A stretch of DNA of 64,000 nt from Allobosea sp. 117 (GCF_000702305.1 NZ_JNLC01000013.1:62001-126000); one strand, 5' to 3'; counted from the first letter of the stretch, positions 8,411-17,267 are shown. Notes: a model not told the origin generated them from the sequence alone. Translations and numbers: made by a program.

Positions 8411-9802
8411 ATGAGCACCACCCGCACCGAAACCGACACCTTCGGGCCGATCGAGGTCGAGGCCGACAAGTACTGGGGCGCGCAGGCGCAACGCTCGCTC
8501 GGCAACTTCAAGATCGGCTGGGAGAAGCAGCCTCTGCCGGTCGTGCGGGCGCTCGGCGTCATCAAGCGGGCGGCGGCGGAGACCAATCTGGAACTCGGCC
8601 GGCTCGATCCGAAGCTGGCCGCCGCGATCGTCGAGGCGGCGCAGGAGGTGATCGAGGGCAAGCTCGACGCGCATTTCCCGCTCGCCGTCTGGCAGACCGG
8701 CTCGGGCACCCAGTCGAACATGAACGCCAACGAGGTGATCTCGAACCGCGCCATCGAGATGCTGGGCGGCGAGAAGGGCTCCAAGAAGCCGGTCCATCCG
8801 AACGACCACGTCAATATGAGCCAGTCGTCCAACGACACCTATCCGACGGCGATGCACATCGCCTGCGCGGAGGAGATCGTGAACCGGCTGATCCCCGCCC
8901 TGTCGAAGCTTCGCGACGCGCTCGACGCCAAGGCGCGGGAATGGGCGAACATCATCAAGATCGGCCGCACCCACACGCAGGACGCCACGCCGCTCACCCT
9001 TGGCCAGGAATTCTCCGGCTATACCCAGCAGGTCGAGAACGGCATCAAGCGCATCGAGCTGACGCTGCCGGCGCTGATGGAGCTGGCCCAGGGCGGCACC
9101 GCGGTGGGCACCGGCCTCAACGCGCCGGTCGGCTTCGCCGAGAAGGTGGCCGAGAAGATTTCCGCCATCACCGGCCTGCCCTTCACCTCGGCGCCGAACA
9201 AGTTCGAGGCGCTGGCCGCGCATGACGCCATGGTGTTCTCGCACGGGGCGATCAACACGGTGGCGGCCTCGCTGTTCAAGATCGCCAACGATATCCGCCT
9301 GCTCGGCTCGGGGCCGCGCTCCGGGCTCGGCGAGCTCTCGCTGCCCGAGAACGAGCCGGGCTCCTCGATCATGCCGGGCAAGGTGAACCCCACCCAGTGC
9401 GAGGCGCTCACCCAGGTCTGTGTGCAGATTTTCGGCAACAACGCCGCGCTCACCTTCGCCGGCAGCCAGGGCCATTTCGAGCTGAACGTCTACAACCCGG
9501 TGATGGCCTACAACTTCCTGCAGTCGGTGCGGCTGATGGCCGACGCGGCGATCAGCTTCACCGACAATTGCGTGGTCGGCATCGAGGCACGCGAGGACAA
9601 CATCAAGTCGGCGCTGGAGCGTTCGCTGATGCTGGTCACCGCGCTCGCCCCGAAGATCGGCTACGACAACGCCGCCAAGATCGCCAAGACGGCGCACAAG
9701 AACGGCACCACGCTGCGCGAGGAGGCTGTCGGCGGCGGTTACGTGACCAATGAAGAGTTCGACGCCGTCGTGCGCCCGGAGAAGATGATCTCGCCGGGTT
9801 GA
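8411..9802 (+). CDS. fumC: Fumarate hydratase, class II
   Basis: A 463-residue oxygen-stable, iron-free fumarase that interconverts fumarate and L-malate in the TCA cycle. The start [16 protein letters not shown] gives the normal family length; an open frame extends 35 codons further upstream without homology-like sequence. Key elements: [13 protein letters not shown] (about 97-109), [11 protein letters not shown], the general acid/base His188 in [10 protein letters not shown], and the mobile loop [11 protein letters not shown] (317-327) with the catalytic serines. It appears monocistronic. Confidence 0.97.
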   Translation: MSTTRTETDTFGPIEVEADKYWGAQAQRSLGNFKIGWEKQPLPVVRALGVIKRAAAETNLELGRLDPKLAAAIVEAAQEVIEGKLDAHFPLAVWQTGSGTQSNMNANEVISNRAIEMLGGEKGSKKPVHPNDHVNMSQSSNDTYPTAMHIACAEEIVNRLIPALSKLRDALDAKAREWANIIKIGRTHTQDATPLTLGQEFSGYTQQVENGIKRIELTLPALMELAQGGTAVGTGLNAPVGFAEKVAEKISAITGLPFTSAPNKFEALAAHDAMVFSHGAINTVAASLFKIANDIRLLGSGPRSGLGELSLPENEPGSSIMPGKVNPTQCEALTQVCVQIFGNNAALTFAGSQGHFELNVYNPVMAYNFLQSVRLMADAAISFTDNCVVGIEAREDNIKSALERSLMLVTALAPKIGYDNAAKIAKTAHKNGTTLREEAVGGGYVTNEEFDAVVRPEKMISPG

Positions 9803-9853
9803 TGATCTCGGCGAAGATTAAATTTTGTCCATGATGCCGGCGGCGGGTGATTT

Positions 9854-9869
9854 ACTTCATTACCGAAGT
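9854..9869. promoter_or_regulatory. Inverted repeat upstream of the Spy-like gene
   Basis: ACTTC-attacc-GAAGT, a 5-bp-arm dyad in an AT-rich spot about 65 bp before the start of the periplasmic Spy/LTXXQ-like gene. It could be a regulator site in the promoter, but the arms are short and chance cannot be excluded. Confidence 0.25.
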
Positions 9870-9932
9870 TTCATTTGAGTAGCCACCGGTAGCGCAGCAA
9901 GATCGGCCTTATCCGACGAGGAGATGAGGCCG

Positions 9933-10526
9933 ATGAAGCGTACCATCATTGCCGCCACCGCCGCCGCGCTGCTTGCCAGCGTCACCTTCGGCATCGCCGC
10001 CCCCGAACTGCGTTCCGGCGACCGCCGCACCCCGCCGAGCCCGGCGGAGATGGCGGAGAACGCCGCCGCCATGACCGATGCGCGCATCGCCGCGCTCAAG
10101 GCCGGGCTGCGCATGAACGCCGAGCAGGAGAAGCTCTGGCCGGCGGTCGAGAGCGCCCTGCGCGACCTCGCCAAGCAGCGGGCCGACCGTCGCGAGGAAC
10201 GCCTGCAGCAGCGCGCCGAGCGCGTGCGGCCTGACATCATCGAGCGCATGCGCGAGCAGGCCGACGGCCTTCTCGCGCGCGGCGACGGGTTGAAGAAGCT
10301 GGTCGATGCCGCCGATCCGCTCTATCGCAGCCTCGATCCCGGCCAGCAGCGCCGTTTCAGCATCCTGCTCCGCGAGGTTCGCAGCCCGCATATGGCCGAA
10401 TGGCGCCGCGGCGAGCATGGCGGTCCCCGCGGCCGGGACGGGCACGGCCCGCGCGGTCCGCATGATCATCACCGCCACGGGCCGATGCCGGGCGGGCCGG
10501 GACCGGGCGGTTCCGAGCGGCTCTGA
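9933..10526 (+). CDS. Spy/CpxP-like (LTXXQ family) periplasmic protein
   Basis: A 197-residue exported, highly charged helical protein. I chose the start MKRTIIAATAAALL because GAGGAG is spaced 9 bases before it; another ATG lies three codons upstream. After the signal peptide (to about residue 23) come long Arg/Glu/Ala helices with RIAALKAGLRMNAEQEKLW, typical of LTXXQ/Spy-type proteins that act as ATP-independent periplasmic chaperones or envelope-stress sensors. The C-terminus (about 150-197) is an unusual Gly/His/Arg/Pro tail (GPHDHHRHGP) that could bind metal. Chaperone activity is inferred from fold class only. Confidence 0.75.
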   Translation: MKRTIIAATAAALLASVTFGIAAPELRSGDRRTPPSPAEMAENAAAMTDARIAALKAGLRMNAEQEKLWPAVESALRDLAKQRADRREERLQQRAERVRPDIIERMREQADGLLARGDGLKKLVDAADPLYRSLDPGQQRRFSILLREVRSPHMAEWRRGEHGGPRGRDGHGPRGPHDHHRHGPMPGGPGPGGSERL

Positions 10527-10672
10527 GCCGGGCTACGCAGTTGAACGGCGGATGAACGGCGATCTCAGCTTCGGTTCAGCCGCCGAGCCCTATTCCTACA
10601 CGCGAATTCCGGCGGCCTTCGCCGCCCTGATTCTCTTCTTTTTGGACCCCCGAGCACCCCGCTCGACACTTG

Positions 10673-10701
10673 AAGCCGCTGGCCCTGCCGGCGGCTTTTT
10701 T
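10673..10701 (+). terminator. Rho-independent terminator
   Basis: A 9-bp stem (AGCCGCTGG paired with CCGGCGGCT, one G-T pair) with loop CCCTG, followed by TTTTTTCTTTT. It lies about 150 bp after the Spy-like gene and just before the convergent end of the GNAT gene, so it ends plus-strand transcription here. Confidence 0.85.
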
Positions 10702-10712
10702 CTTTTGGCGGG

Positions 10713-11192
10713 TCAGCCTTCGGCGAGCTTGCGCAGCGCCTCGCCGGTCACGCGCTGCACCGTCCATTCGTCCATCGGCTCGGCGCCGATGCGGCGATAG
10801 AAGCGGATCGCCGGCTCGTTCCAGTCGAGCACCCACCATTCGAAGCGCCCGAGCCCCTCGTCGAGGCAGCGCCTCGCCAGCCGGCGCATCAGCGCCATGG
10901 CGATGCCGCGCCCGCGCAAGTCGGGCCGTACATAGAGGTCCTCGAGATAGAGGCCATGGCGGCCGCGGAAGGTCGAGAAATTGTAGAACCACAGGGCGAA
11001 GCCGGCCGGCTCGCCCTCCCATTCGGCGATGTCGCAGAAGACGCGCGGCTGCGGGCCGAACAGCGCCGCGTCGAGGTCCTCGACCGTCGCCTCCACCTCG
11101 TGGAGCAGCCGCTCATATTCGGCAAGCTCGCGCACGAAGGCGAGGATGACGGCGGCGTCACCCGGCCGGGCCGGGCGGATGGCGAGAGACAC
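10713..11192 (-). CDS. GNAT acetyltransferase (diamine acetyltransferase-like)
   Basis: A GNAT-fold N-acetyltransferase of about 159 residues. It begins SLAIRPARPGDAAVIL and carries LEDLYVRPDLRGRGIAMALM, the acetyl-CoA pyrophosphate-binding RGxGxA loop, then WWVLDWNEPAIRFYRRIGA. The pattern and length resemble spermidine/spermine (SSAT-type) acetyltransferases, but the substrate is unknown. I chose a GTG start 13 bp past the thyA stop; an in-frame ATG at 11246 would overlap thyA by 41 bp. Co-transcription with thyA is likely. Confidence 0.8.
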   Translation of the reverse strand: MSLAIRPARPGDAAVILAFVRELAEYERLLHEVEATVEDLDAALFGPQPRVFCDIAEWEGEPAGFALWFYNFSTFRGRHGLYLEDLYVRPDLRGRGIAMALMRRLARRCLDEGLGRFEWWVLDWNEPAIRFYRRIGAEPMDEWTVQRVTGEALRKLAEG

Positions 11193-11205
11193 GGGGGACG
11201 ATCCG

Positions 11206-12000
11206 TCAGACCGCGACCGGCGCCCTGATGGCCGGGTGCGGGTCATAGCCTTCGATGGCGACGTCCTCGAAGCGGAAGGCGAACAGGTCCTTCACCTCGG
11301 GATTGAGCACCAGCTTCGGCAGCGCGCGCGGGGCGCGGGAAAGCTGCTCGTGCACCTGTTCCAGATGGTTCAGATAGATGTGCGTGTCGCCCAGCGTGTG
11401 GACGAAGTCGCCCGGCTTCAGGCCGGTGACCTGCGCCACCATGTGGGTGAGCAGCGCATAGCTCGCGATGTTGAACGGCACGCCGAGGAAGGTGTCGGCC
11501 GAGCGCTGGTAGAGCTGGCAGGAGATCCGGCCGTCGGCGATGTAGAACTGGAACAGCAGGTGGCAGGGCGGCAGCGCCATCTTCGACACGTCGGCCGGGT
11601 TCCATGCGGTGACGATCAGCCGGCGGGAATCAGGGTTGCGGCGTATGTCCGCCACGACCTGCGCGATCTGGTCGATCACGCCGCCTTCCGGCGTCGGCCA
11701 GGAACGCCATTGGTGGCCATAGACAGGCCCGAGATCGCCATTGGCGTCTGCCCACTCGTCCCAGATAGAGACGCCGTTCGCCTTGAGGTAGGCGATGTTG
11801 GTGTCGCCGGCGAGGAACCACAGCAGCTCGTGGACGATGGACTTCAGATGCAGCCGCTTGGTGGTGACGAGCGGAAAGCCTTCGGAGAGGTCGAAGCGCA
11901 TCTGGTGACCGAACACGGACAGCGTGCCGGTGCCGGTGCGGTCGTCCTTGCGCGTGCCCTCACGCAGGATGCGTTCCAGAAGCTCGTGATATTGCCGCAT
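11206..12000 (-). CDS. thyA: Thymidylate synthase
   Basis: A 264-residue ThyA, exactly the length of the E. coli enzyme. It methylates dUMP to dTMP using 5,10-methylene-THF, releasing dihydrofolate. The start [12 protein letters not shown] is preferred; an open frame runs 27 codons further upstream. The nucleophile is Cys146 in [23 protein letters not shown] (phosphate binding), [11 protein letters not shown] and the C-terminal [11 protein letters not shown] are all present. The dihydrofolate reductase that recycles its product, usually beside it, is instead 3.4 kb away on the opposite strand. Confidence 0.97.
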   Translation of the reverse strand: MRQYHELLERILREGTRKDDRTGTGTLSVFGHQMRFDLSEGFPLVTTKRLHLKSIVHELLWFLAGDTNIAYLKANGVSIWDEWADANGDLGPVYGHQWRSWPTPEGGVIDQIAQVVADIRRNPDSRRLIVTAWNPADVSKMALPPCHLLFQFYIADGRISCQLYQRSADTFLGVPFNIASYALLTHMVAQVTGLKPGDFVHTLGDTHIYLNHLEQVHEQLSRAPRALPKLVLNPEVKDLFAFRFEDVAIEGYDPHPAIRAPVAV

Positions 12001-12104
12001 GGCCGTCGATTCGCAGTTTCGCCGATCCGGCATTCTAGCGCATGACGGCGGGCAGCGGAGAACCCGCCGCCCGCCATTCACAGATGCATATGGGAACGCG
12101 GAGG

Positions 12105-12464
12105 TCAGCAGCCAGAGCTGACGGTGATCATGCGGCCATAGGCGTCCTCGCGCTGGAACGTGCGGCAGCCGCTGTCGATCTCGTCCGCCGGCAGGGGCGC
12201 ATAGACGGCGCGCGGCGCGGGCTCGCGGACGATGACGCGCGGTCGCGGCGCCACCGGCTCGGCGACGATCACGCGGCGCGGAGCTTCCACCACATAGGGC
12301 GGCGGCTCATAGCGCGGCGCCGAGGGAAGGACGGTGACCGTGCCGGCGTAATAGCCCGGCGCGGTCTCCTGCACGTAGATCTCGTCGGCAAATGCTGGCG
12401 TCAGCGCCAGCGCGCCGAAGCCGACCGTCGCGGCAATGCCGCCCTTGATGAGCGTGGCTAGCAT
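12105..12464 (-). CDS. Exported protein of unknown function
   Basis: A 119-residue protein with a signal peptide ([20 protein letters not shown], cleavage near PAFADE). The mature part is rich in Pro, Arg, Val and Tyr ([19 protein letters not shown]) and ends with [21 protein letters not shown], where two Cys could form a disulfide. Small secreted proteins with a similar C-terminal Cys motif are common in Rhizobiales, but I cannot assign a family or function. Confidence 0.65.
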   Translation of the reverse strand: MLATLIKGGIAATVGFGALALTPAFADEIYVQETAPGYYAGTVTVLPSAPRYEPPPYVVEAPRRVIVAEPVAPRPRVIVREPAPRAVYAPLPADEIDSGCRTFQREDAYGRMITVSSGC

Positions 12465-12695
12465 GCGTGTCTCCGTGTCTCTGCCCCCGGCGCCCCTGCC
12501 GTCACGGCGGAGGGAGAACGGGTGGGCGCCGAGGGGGTTCCGGACAGCTCGGGGTGGAAGCGGGGTATTCCTGTGACCATTTCGCGACGCGCCGCGCAGT
12601 CAGCCTCACAAGTCGCTTGTCGACGCGGGGTTTCGGCGGGAACCTGCGAGGCGGCCCGCCGCTTGACCGGTGTGCCGAACCAGGTGGAGGGAGCG

Positions 12696-13010
12696 ATGAC
12701 CATGCTGACCCACGACGAGCTCAAGACCGCCCTGCATCGTGCCCGGGTGCATCTGAGCCTGCTGGAGCAGGACGGCACTCATCCGCTGGACCTCGCGCTC
12801 GCCGGCGTCAGGGGCGCGCCGGCGCTGATCCTGCGTCCCGGCGAGAGCCTGCGCAGCGCGCATTCCGACGTGCGGCTCGACTATGAGCTGGTCCGCGAGC
12901 TGATGATCGCGGCGCTTCAGGCGCGGGTCGAAGTGCTTGCCGAGAAGGTCGGCGCCGAGGCGATGGTGCCGCTCGACCGGTTGCAATATGGCGACCAGAC
13001 GGAGGCCTGA
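12696..13010 (+). CDS. Hypothetical protein
   Basis: A 104-residue soluble protein, MTMLTHDELKTALHRARVHL at the N-terminus, probably mostly helical. The start is set by GGAGGG 4-9 bases before the ATG; the frame is open 58 codons further upstream but that part has no protein-like look. It sits directly upstream of the tmRNA gene. I do not recognise a domain. Confidence 0.6.
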   Translation: MTMLTHDELKTALHRARVHLSLLEQDGTHPLDLALAGVRGAPALILRPGESLRSAHSDVRLDYELVRELMIAALQARVEVLAEKVGAEAMVPLDRLQYGDQTEA

Positions 13011-13054
13011 GCGGCGCTTTTCCCACACCCTGCCGGCAACCGGCGCGCGGCCTC

Positions 13055-13083
13055 TTCCAACCGGGCGCCGGCCTGCCTATATT
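13055..13083 (+). promoter_or_regulatory. Putative sigma-70 promoter of ssrA
   Basis: TTCCAA, 17 bp, TATATT. The -10 box is good and the -35 weak. Predicted transcription start is near 13090, just before the acceptor half of the permuted tmRNA. Confidence 0.5.
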
Positions 13084-13089
13084 CGGGGT

Positions 13090-13403
13090 GCCGGCGCAAG
13101 CCGGCTATGGCGATAAACGGCCATCGGAATAAACCCTTCGGACCCGGGGGCAGTACCCGGCGCCTCCACCCGAGCCCAGACCGGACGCTGGTCTCCGGCG
13201 GGGGCGAAACAGGATCGACGAGGGCGTAAAGGGTGGACTTTCGCTCGGCATGGTACCGCCGTCATCGGACCAAACATATAGTTGCCAACGACAACTATGC
13301 TCCGGTTGCTCAGGCCGCGTGAGCGGTTTGATCTCTGGAAATTAAGTCCTTGCGGGTAGCACTGTAAGGCGGGGTTCGGAGGTACCTGGCAACAGAAACC
13401 TCC
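13090..13403 (+). ncRNA. ssrA: Permuted two-piece tmRNA (alpha-tmRNA)
   Basis: Transfer-messenger RNA that rescues stalled ribosomes and adds a degradation tag. The order is circularly permuted: the acceptor piece comes first (about 13090-13171, ending CGCCTCCACC), then a loop that is removed, then the coding piece from GGGGGCGAAACAGGATCGAC at 13200. GGGGGCG (13200-13206) pairs with CGCCTCC (13161-13167) to make the acceptor stem, which proves the permutation. The tag frame at 13284-13322 reads ANDNYAPVAQAA then TGA, preceded by the expected TAGTT context. The coding piece closes with a GGAGGT...ACCTCC hairpin. The exact 5' and 3' ends are approximate. Confidence 0.95.
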
Positions 13404-13464
13404 ACTTTCGTTTCGCGGCCTGTTGAGGCTGGCGGTGTGAGCCGGAATCGGGTTCATTGCGCGC

Positions 13465-14112
13465 ATGAGTGTCGATCTGATCCGCTATGATCTCCTGGTC
13501 CAGGATGCGCTGCGTGATGTCGTGCGCCGCGTCCTCAGCGACGTCGCGCGCGACGGGCTGCAAGGCGACCACCATCTGTTCATTTCCTTCGATACGCGTG
13601 CACCGGGCGTGCGGCTGTCCAGCCGCCTCAAGGAGGACTATCCGGACAAGATGACGATCGTGCTCCAGCACCAGTTCTGGGACCTGATCGTCACCGAGCA
13701 GTTCTTCGAGGTCGGGCTGTCCTTCAAGCGCGTGCCCGAGCGGCTGCACGTGCCGTTCTCCGCGCTGAAGGAATTCTACGATCCCTCCGTCAAGTTCGGC
13801 CTGCAGTTCGAGCCTTCCGCCGAGGACGCCGACGCCCCGGCTTCCGAGACCGCGTCCGAAGCGTCGCCTTCCGAGCCGGTCGGCGGTCCCGCACGGCCCA
13901 CCTCGGTTCCCTCGACAGGGCCGACGCGGCTGCCCGAGCGCGCGGGGCCCTCGCGTCCGGCCGAGCTGAAGCCGGTCGAGGCACGCCCCGCATCCAAGGC
14001 GAGCGCCGAAGCGGAGCCGCCCGCCGAGAGCGTTCCAGAGGACGCCGAGCCACCATCGTCCCCCGCCGGCGGGGCGCAGGTCGTGCGGCTCGATACGTTC
14101 CGCAAGAAGTGA
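13465..14112 (+). CDS. sspB: SspB, ClpXP adaptor for ssrA-tagged proteins
   Basis: A 215-residue alphaproteobacterial SspB. It binds the N-terminal part of the ssrA tag and delivers tagged proteins to ClpXP. The folded substrate-binding domain is about residues 1-120 (HLFISFDTRAPGVRLSSRLK, MTIVLQHQFWDLIV, RVPERLHVPFSALKEFYDPS). A long Ala/Pro/Glu/Ser-rich linker follows, ending in AQVVRLDTFRKK, the probable ClpX-tethering (XB) tail. It begins about 60 bp after the tmRNA that makes its substrate tag. Confidence 0.93.
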   Translation: MSVDLIRYDLLVQDALRDVVRRVLSDVARDGLQGDHHLFISFDTRAPGVRLSSRLKEDYPDKMTIVLQHQFWDLIVTEQFFEVGLSFKRVPERLHVPFSALKEFYDPSVKFGLQFEPSAEDADAPASETASEASPSEPVGGPARPTSVPSTGPTRLPERAGPSRPAELKPVEARPASKASAEAEPPAESVPEDAEPPSSPAGGAQVVRLDTFRKK

Positions 14113-14152
14113 CCCGCCGCAAGAACAGTCTGCTGCAAGAAGAAGCGCTCCC

Positions 14153-15448
14153 GTGACCGATGCATTCGACGTGGTGGTGGTTGGGGCCGGCGCCGCCGGT
14201 CTCGCCGCCGGAGCGCGGCTGACGGCGGCGGGCGTTTCCGTCGCCGTGCTGGAGGCCGCCTCGCGCCCCGGCGGACGGGCCTATACCGACACGACGAGCC
14301 TCGATGCCCCCTGGGACCAGGGCTGCCATTGGCTGCACTCCGCCTCGGTCAATCCGCTGCGCGCGGCGGCCGACGAACTCGGCGTCTCCTACATGCTGCG
14401 CGGCAGCCGGCAGGCGCGCGCCACCCATCTCGGCGACCGCTGGGCCGACGAGGCCGAGCGCAACGAGGTCTGGCAGGCGATCGACGGCGCCTTCGCGGCG
14501 GTGAAGCAGGCCGGAGACGAAGGGCGCGACATCGCCGCCAGCGCGGTGCTCGACACCTCCTCGCGCTGGCTGCGGCTGGTGCGGCACTGGATCACGCTGA
14601 TGTCGGCGGCCGAGCCCGAGCGGCTTTCGACGCTCGACTACGCCGCCTATTCCGACACCGCCGAGAACTATCCGGTCTCAACCGGCTATGGCGCGCTCAT
14701 CGCCGCCGCCGCACGGCGCATGGCCCCCGCGCTCGACGTCACGCTCGACTGTCCGGTCGCCGCGGTGGACTGGTCGGGCCAGGGCGTCGTGCTCGACACG
14801 CCGCGCGGCCGGGTGAAGGCGCGGCTTGCCATCCTCGCTCTGCCGACCACCATTCTCGCCTCCGGGCGGCTGCGCTTCGCGCCGCTGCTGCCGGCGGCGC
14901 TCGCCGAGACCTTCGAAGCCCTGCCGCTCGGCTGCGCCGAGAAGGTGGCGCTCCGCTTCGACCGCGAGGTGTTCGGCATGCCGGCGACCAGCTATTGCGA
15001 CACCATCGACCTGCGTGATCCCAAGCGCCCGCCGGTCAATTTCACGCTGAACCCGTTCGGCCATTCGATGGCGATCGCCCAGCTCGGCGGTGACAATGCG
15101 GCGCGGCTGGTGAAGGCCGGCCCGGCGGCGATGGTCGACTTCGCCCTCGCCGCGCTGGTCGACACCTTCGGCGCCGACATCCGCGACCGCGTCGCCGGCA
15201 CCGCCACCACCGGCTGGATCGCCAACCCGCTGATCGGCGGCGCCTATAGCTGCGCGCTGCCGGGCAAGGCGCATATGCGCACCCGCCTTGTCGACGCGCT
15301 GGACGATCCCGGCACGCTCGACGGCAAGGTGATGTTCGCCGGCGAGGCGGTCTCCGCCTACGCCTATTCCACCGCGCACGGCGCCTGGCTGTCCGGCCTC
15401 AGGGCGGCGGACAATGCGCTCGCCCGGCTCGGGAGGAAGGCGGCGTGA
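14153..15448 (+). CDS. FAD-dependent amine oxidase-like oxidoreductase
   Basis: A 431-residue flavoprotein. The N-terminal Rossmann motif VVGAGAAGLAAGARL, then VLEAASRPGGRAYT, binds FAD. A C-terminal FAD motif, FAGEAVSAYAYSTAHGAWLSG, places it in the flavin amine oxidase superfamily. The substrate is unknown. It starts with GTG and its stop overlaps the start of dihydrofolate reductase by 4 bp, so the two are translationally coupled. A role in pterin or folate redox chemistry is only a speculation from that coupling. Confidence 0.85.
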   Translation: MTDAFDVVVVGAGAAGLAAGARLTAAGVSVAVLEAASRPGGRAYTDTTSLDAPWDQGCHWLHSASVNPLRAAADELGVSYMLRGSRQARATHLGDRWADEAERNEVWQAIDGAFAAVKQAGDEGRDIAASAVLDTSSRWLRLVRHWITLMSAAEPERLSTLDYAAYSDTAENYPVSTGYGALIAAAARRMAPALDVTLDCPVAAVDWSGQGVVLDTPRGRVKARLAILALPTTILASGRLRFAPLLPAALAETFEALPLGCAEKVALRFDREVFGMPATSYCDTIDLRDPKRPPVNFTLNPFGHSMAIAQLGGDNAARLVKAGPAAMVDFALAALVDTFGADIRDRVAGTATTGWIANPLIGGAYSCALPGKAHMRTRLVDALDDPGTLDGKVMFAGEAVSAYAYSTAHGAWLSGLRAADNALARLGRKAA

Positions 15449-15993
15449 GCGCGGTGCCCGCCGAGCCGCTGGCCAAGCCGAAGGGCATCAAGCTCGTCAT
15501 CGTCGCGGCGGTCGCCGAGAACGGGGTGATCGGGCGCGGCGACGCGTTGCCCTGGCGGGTGTCCAGCGATCTCAAGCGCTTCCGCGCCATCACCTGGGGC
15601 AAGCCGATCCTGATGGGACGGCGCACCTTCGAATCGCTGCCGCGCGTGCTGCCGGGGCGCACCAGCATCGTGATCACCCGCGATGCGGGTTTCGTGCCGC
15701 CGGAGGGCGTGCTGGTGGCCGGTTCGATCGACGAGGCGCTGGCGCTTGGCGCCGATGAGGCGAAGCGTCTCGGCACCGACGAGATCATCGTGATGGGGGG
15801 CGCGCAGCTCTATGCGCAGCTTTTGCCGCTGGTCGACCGGCTGCGGCTGACCCTGATCCACGGCCGTCCGCAGGGCGACGTGCATTTCCCGCCCTACGAC
15901 GCCGCGCACTGGCGCGAGATCGCCCGCGAGGGGCCGCATCAGGGTGAGAAGGACGAGTTCGCCTTCACCTATGTGGATTATGAGCGGGTGTGA
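15445..15993 (+). CDS. folA: Dihydrofolate reductase
   Basis: A 182-residue type I DHFR that reduces dihydrofolate with NADPH. It has an N-terminal extension of about 15 residues before KLVIVAAVAENGVIGRGD. Visible motifs: LPWRVSSDLKRF with the catalytic Asp42, KPILMGRRTFESLP (NADPH binding), PGRTSIVITRD and EIIVMGGAQLYAQ. The start is GTG, overlapping the upstream flavoprotein stop. It lies apart from thyA and hflK, its usual Rhizobiales neighbours, which suggests a local rearrangement. Confidence 0.95.
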   Translation: MSAVPAEPLAKPKGIKLVIVAAVAENGVIGRGDALPWRVSSDLKRFRAITWGKPILMGRRTFESLPRVLPGRTSIVITRDAGFVPPEGVLVAGSIDEALALGADEAKRLGTDEIIVMGGAQLYAQLLPLVDRLRLTLIHGRPQGDVHFPPYDAAHWREIAREGPHQGEKDEFAFTYVDYERV

Positions 15994-16043
15994 GGGTGGG
16001 CGCGCTCGCCTGCGGTTCAGCCTCGACTGCAATCGCAGCGCAT

Positions 16044-16149
16044 CGTCATCCTGATGTGCTCGACCGCAGGTCGAGCCTCGAAGGATGGGCCTTGGGGCCA
16101 TCAAGCCGGCATCCTTCGAGGCCGGCTTCGCCGGCACCTCAGGATGACG
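16044..16149. repeat. Palindromic intergenic repeat, family A (copy 1)
   Basis: A 106-bp imperfect palindrome, opening CGTCATCCTGATGTGCTCG and closing CACCTCAGGATGACG, with inner arms GCCTCGAAGGATG and CATCCTTCGAGGC. It sits between the convergent folA and TPR genes. A second copy is at 42744-42850. The structure is that of a REP/RIME-like non-coding repeat. Confidence 0.85.
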
Positions 16150-16191
16150 TTGCTCTGGTTTGACGTGGAGCTGCCATGACGCCGCCCGACG

Positions 16192-16932
16192 TCAGATCGG
16201 CCGTCCCTCGACGGAGATGGCGAGGCTCTTCTCCATCTCCTTCATCTGGTCGAGCTGCGGATAGATGGCGAGCGCCCGGCGGGCCGCGTCCAGCGCGTGC
16301 TTCTCGTCGCCGATCTCCTTGCAGATCAGCGCGATGCCGGCCCAGGCGCCGTAGTGGCGCGGCTCGCGCGCCAGCACCTGCTGCAGGTCGGCGAGCGAAT
16401 CGGAGAAGTCCTGCTTCAGGAAGAACACTGTGGCGCGCTTGTTCCACGCCTCCAGATGATCGGGCGCCACCGCGATGACGCCGTCGAGCAGCTTGATGGC
16501 GAGGTCGAAGTCCTTCGCCTCGGCGGCCAGCGCCGCGCGGCTCATCAGGAGATCGGCGGTGTCGCTGTCGGAAGGCAGCAGCGCGACGTCGATGCGGTCG
16601 GCGATCGCCTTGGCGGATTCCTTGGTGGGGGCGAACTTGAGCGCCTCGAACAGGGCGTCGAGCCGCTTGGCGCGGTCGGGTTCGGCGGGCTTGGCGCTGG
16701 CTGCCTTACCGTCAGGCGACTTGCCGTCAGGCGCCTTGGCGTCGGGCGTGTTGGCCGGCGGAGCCGCCAGTCTGGGCTGCGGCTTCGGCTTCAGGGTTGG
16801 CGAGCCGTCGTCCGCCGTCGTGCCGTCCATGGCGAGGTGCGGACGCGCCTCGTCCGCGCGCGCTTGCTGCGCAGCCGTCAGCAGGCCGCAAAATAGAAGA
16901 GCCAGAGCGGGGACAGCGAAAAGGGCGCGCAT
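16192..16932 (-). CDS. Exported tetratricopeptide repeat protein
   Basis: A 246-residue periplasmic TPR protein. The signal peptide is about residues 1-26 (cleavage near QARADE), followed by a low-complexity linker with repeated DGK and PK units (about 45-85). TPR units occupy about 120-235, for example DFDLAIKLLDGVIAVAPDH and DFSDSLADLQQVLAREPRH. It is transcribed in the same direction as rpmJ but separated from it by a strong terminator, so it has its own promoter. The role is unknown; TPRs mediate protein contacts. Confidence 0.85.
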   Translation of the reverse strand: MRALFAVPALALLFCGLLTAAQQARADEARPHLAMDGTTADDGSPTLKPKPQPRLAAPPANTPDAKAPDGKSPDGKAASAKPAEPDRAKRLDALFEALKFAPTKESAKAIADRIDVALLPSDSDTADLLMSRAALAAEAKDFDLAIKLLDGVIAVAPDHLEAWNKRATVFFLKQDFSDSLADLQQVLAREPRHYGAWAGIALICKEIGDEKHALDAARRALAIYPQLDQMKEMEKSLAISVEGRPI

Positions 16933-16979
16933 GCTCCTGAGTTTAGGAGCGATGGCGCCCTCGTCAATGCTGCAATGCA

Positions 16980-17012
16980 GAAAAACGCGCGATCGTGAAA
17001 CGCACGATCGCG
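16980..17012 (-). terminator. Rho-independent terminator after rpmJ
   Basis: A perfect 10-bp stem (CGCGATCGTG / CACGATCGCG, 16988-17012) with a 5-base loop, followed on the minus strand by CGTTTTT. It ends transcription of rpmJ directly upstream of the TPR gene. Confidence 0.93.
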
Positions 17013-17022
17013 GCGCGTGGCC

Positions 17023-17148
17023 TCAGCCCTGACGCGCCTTGAAGCGCTTCTGGGTCTTGTTGATGATGTAGACGCGGCCCTTGCGGCGGACCAGGCGGTT
17101 GTCGCGGTGGCGGCCGAGCAGCGTCTTGAGCGAATTGCGGATCTTCAT
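17023..17148 (-). CDS. rpmJ: 50S ribosomal protein L36
   Basis: A 41-residue L36 of the long, Cys-free type: [20 protein letters not shown] at the N-terminus and [11 protein letters not shown] at the C-terminus. The zinc-binding Cys of classical L36 are absent, as in many alphaproteobacteria. A Shine-Dalgarno (GAAGGT) lies 8 bases before the ATG and a strong terminator follows, so the gene is monocistronic. Confidence 0.95.
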   Translation of the reverse strand: MKIRNSLKTLLGRHRDNRLVRRKGRVYIINKTQKRFKARQG

Positions 17149-17267
17149 GACACGTAACCTTCGGATCGATTGCGCCTGCGCATGAGACGGCGCCTCCATG
17201 GCCGCGCCCCGATCCGCCAGCTTGCATAAATTCGAGGCCGGCTGATAGCGGAGCGGCGGGTGCTTTG

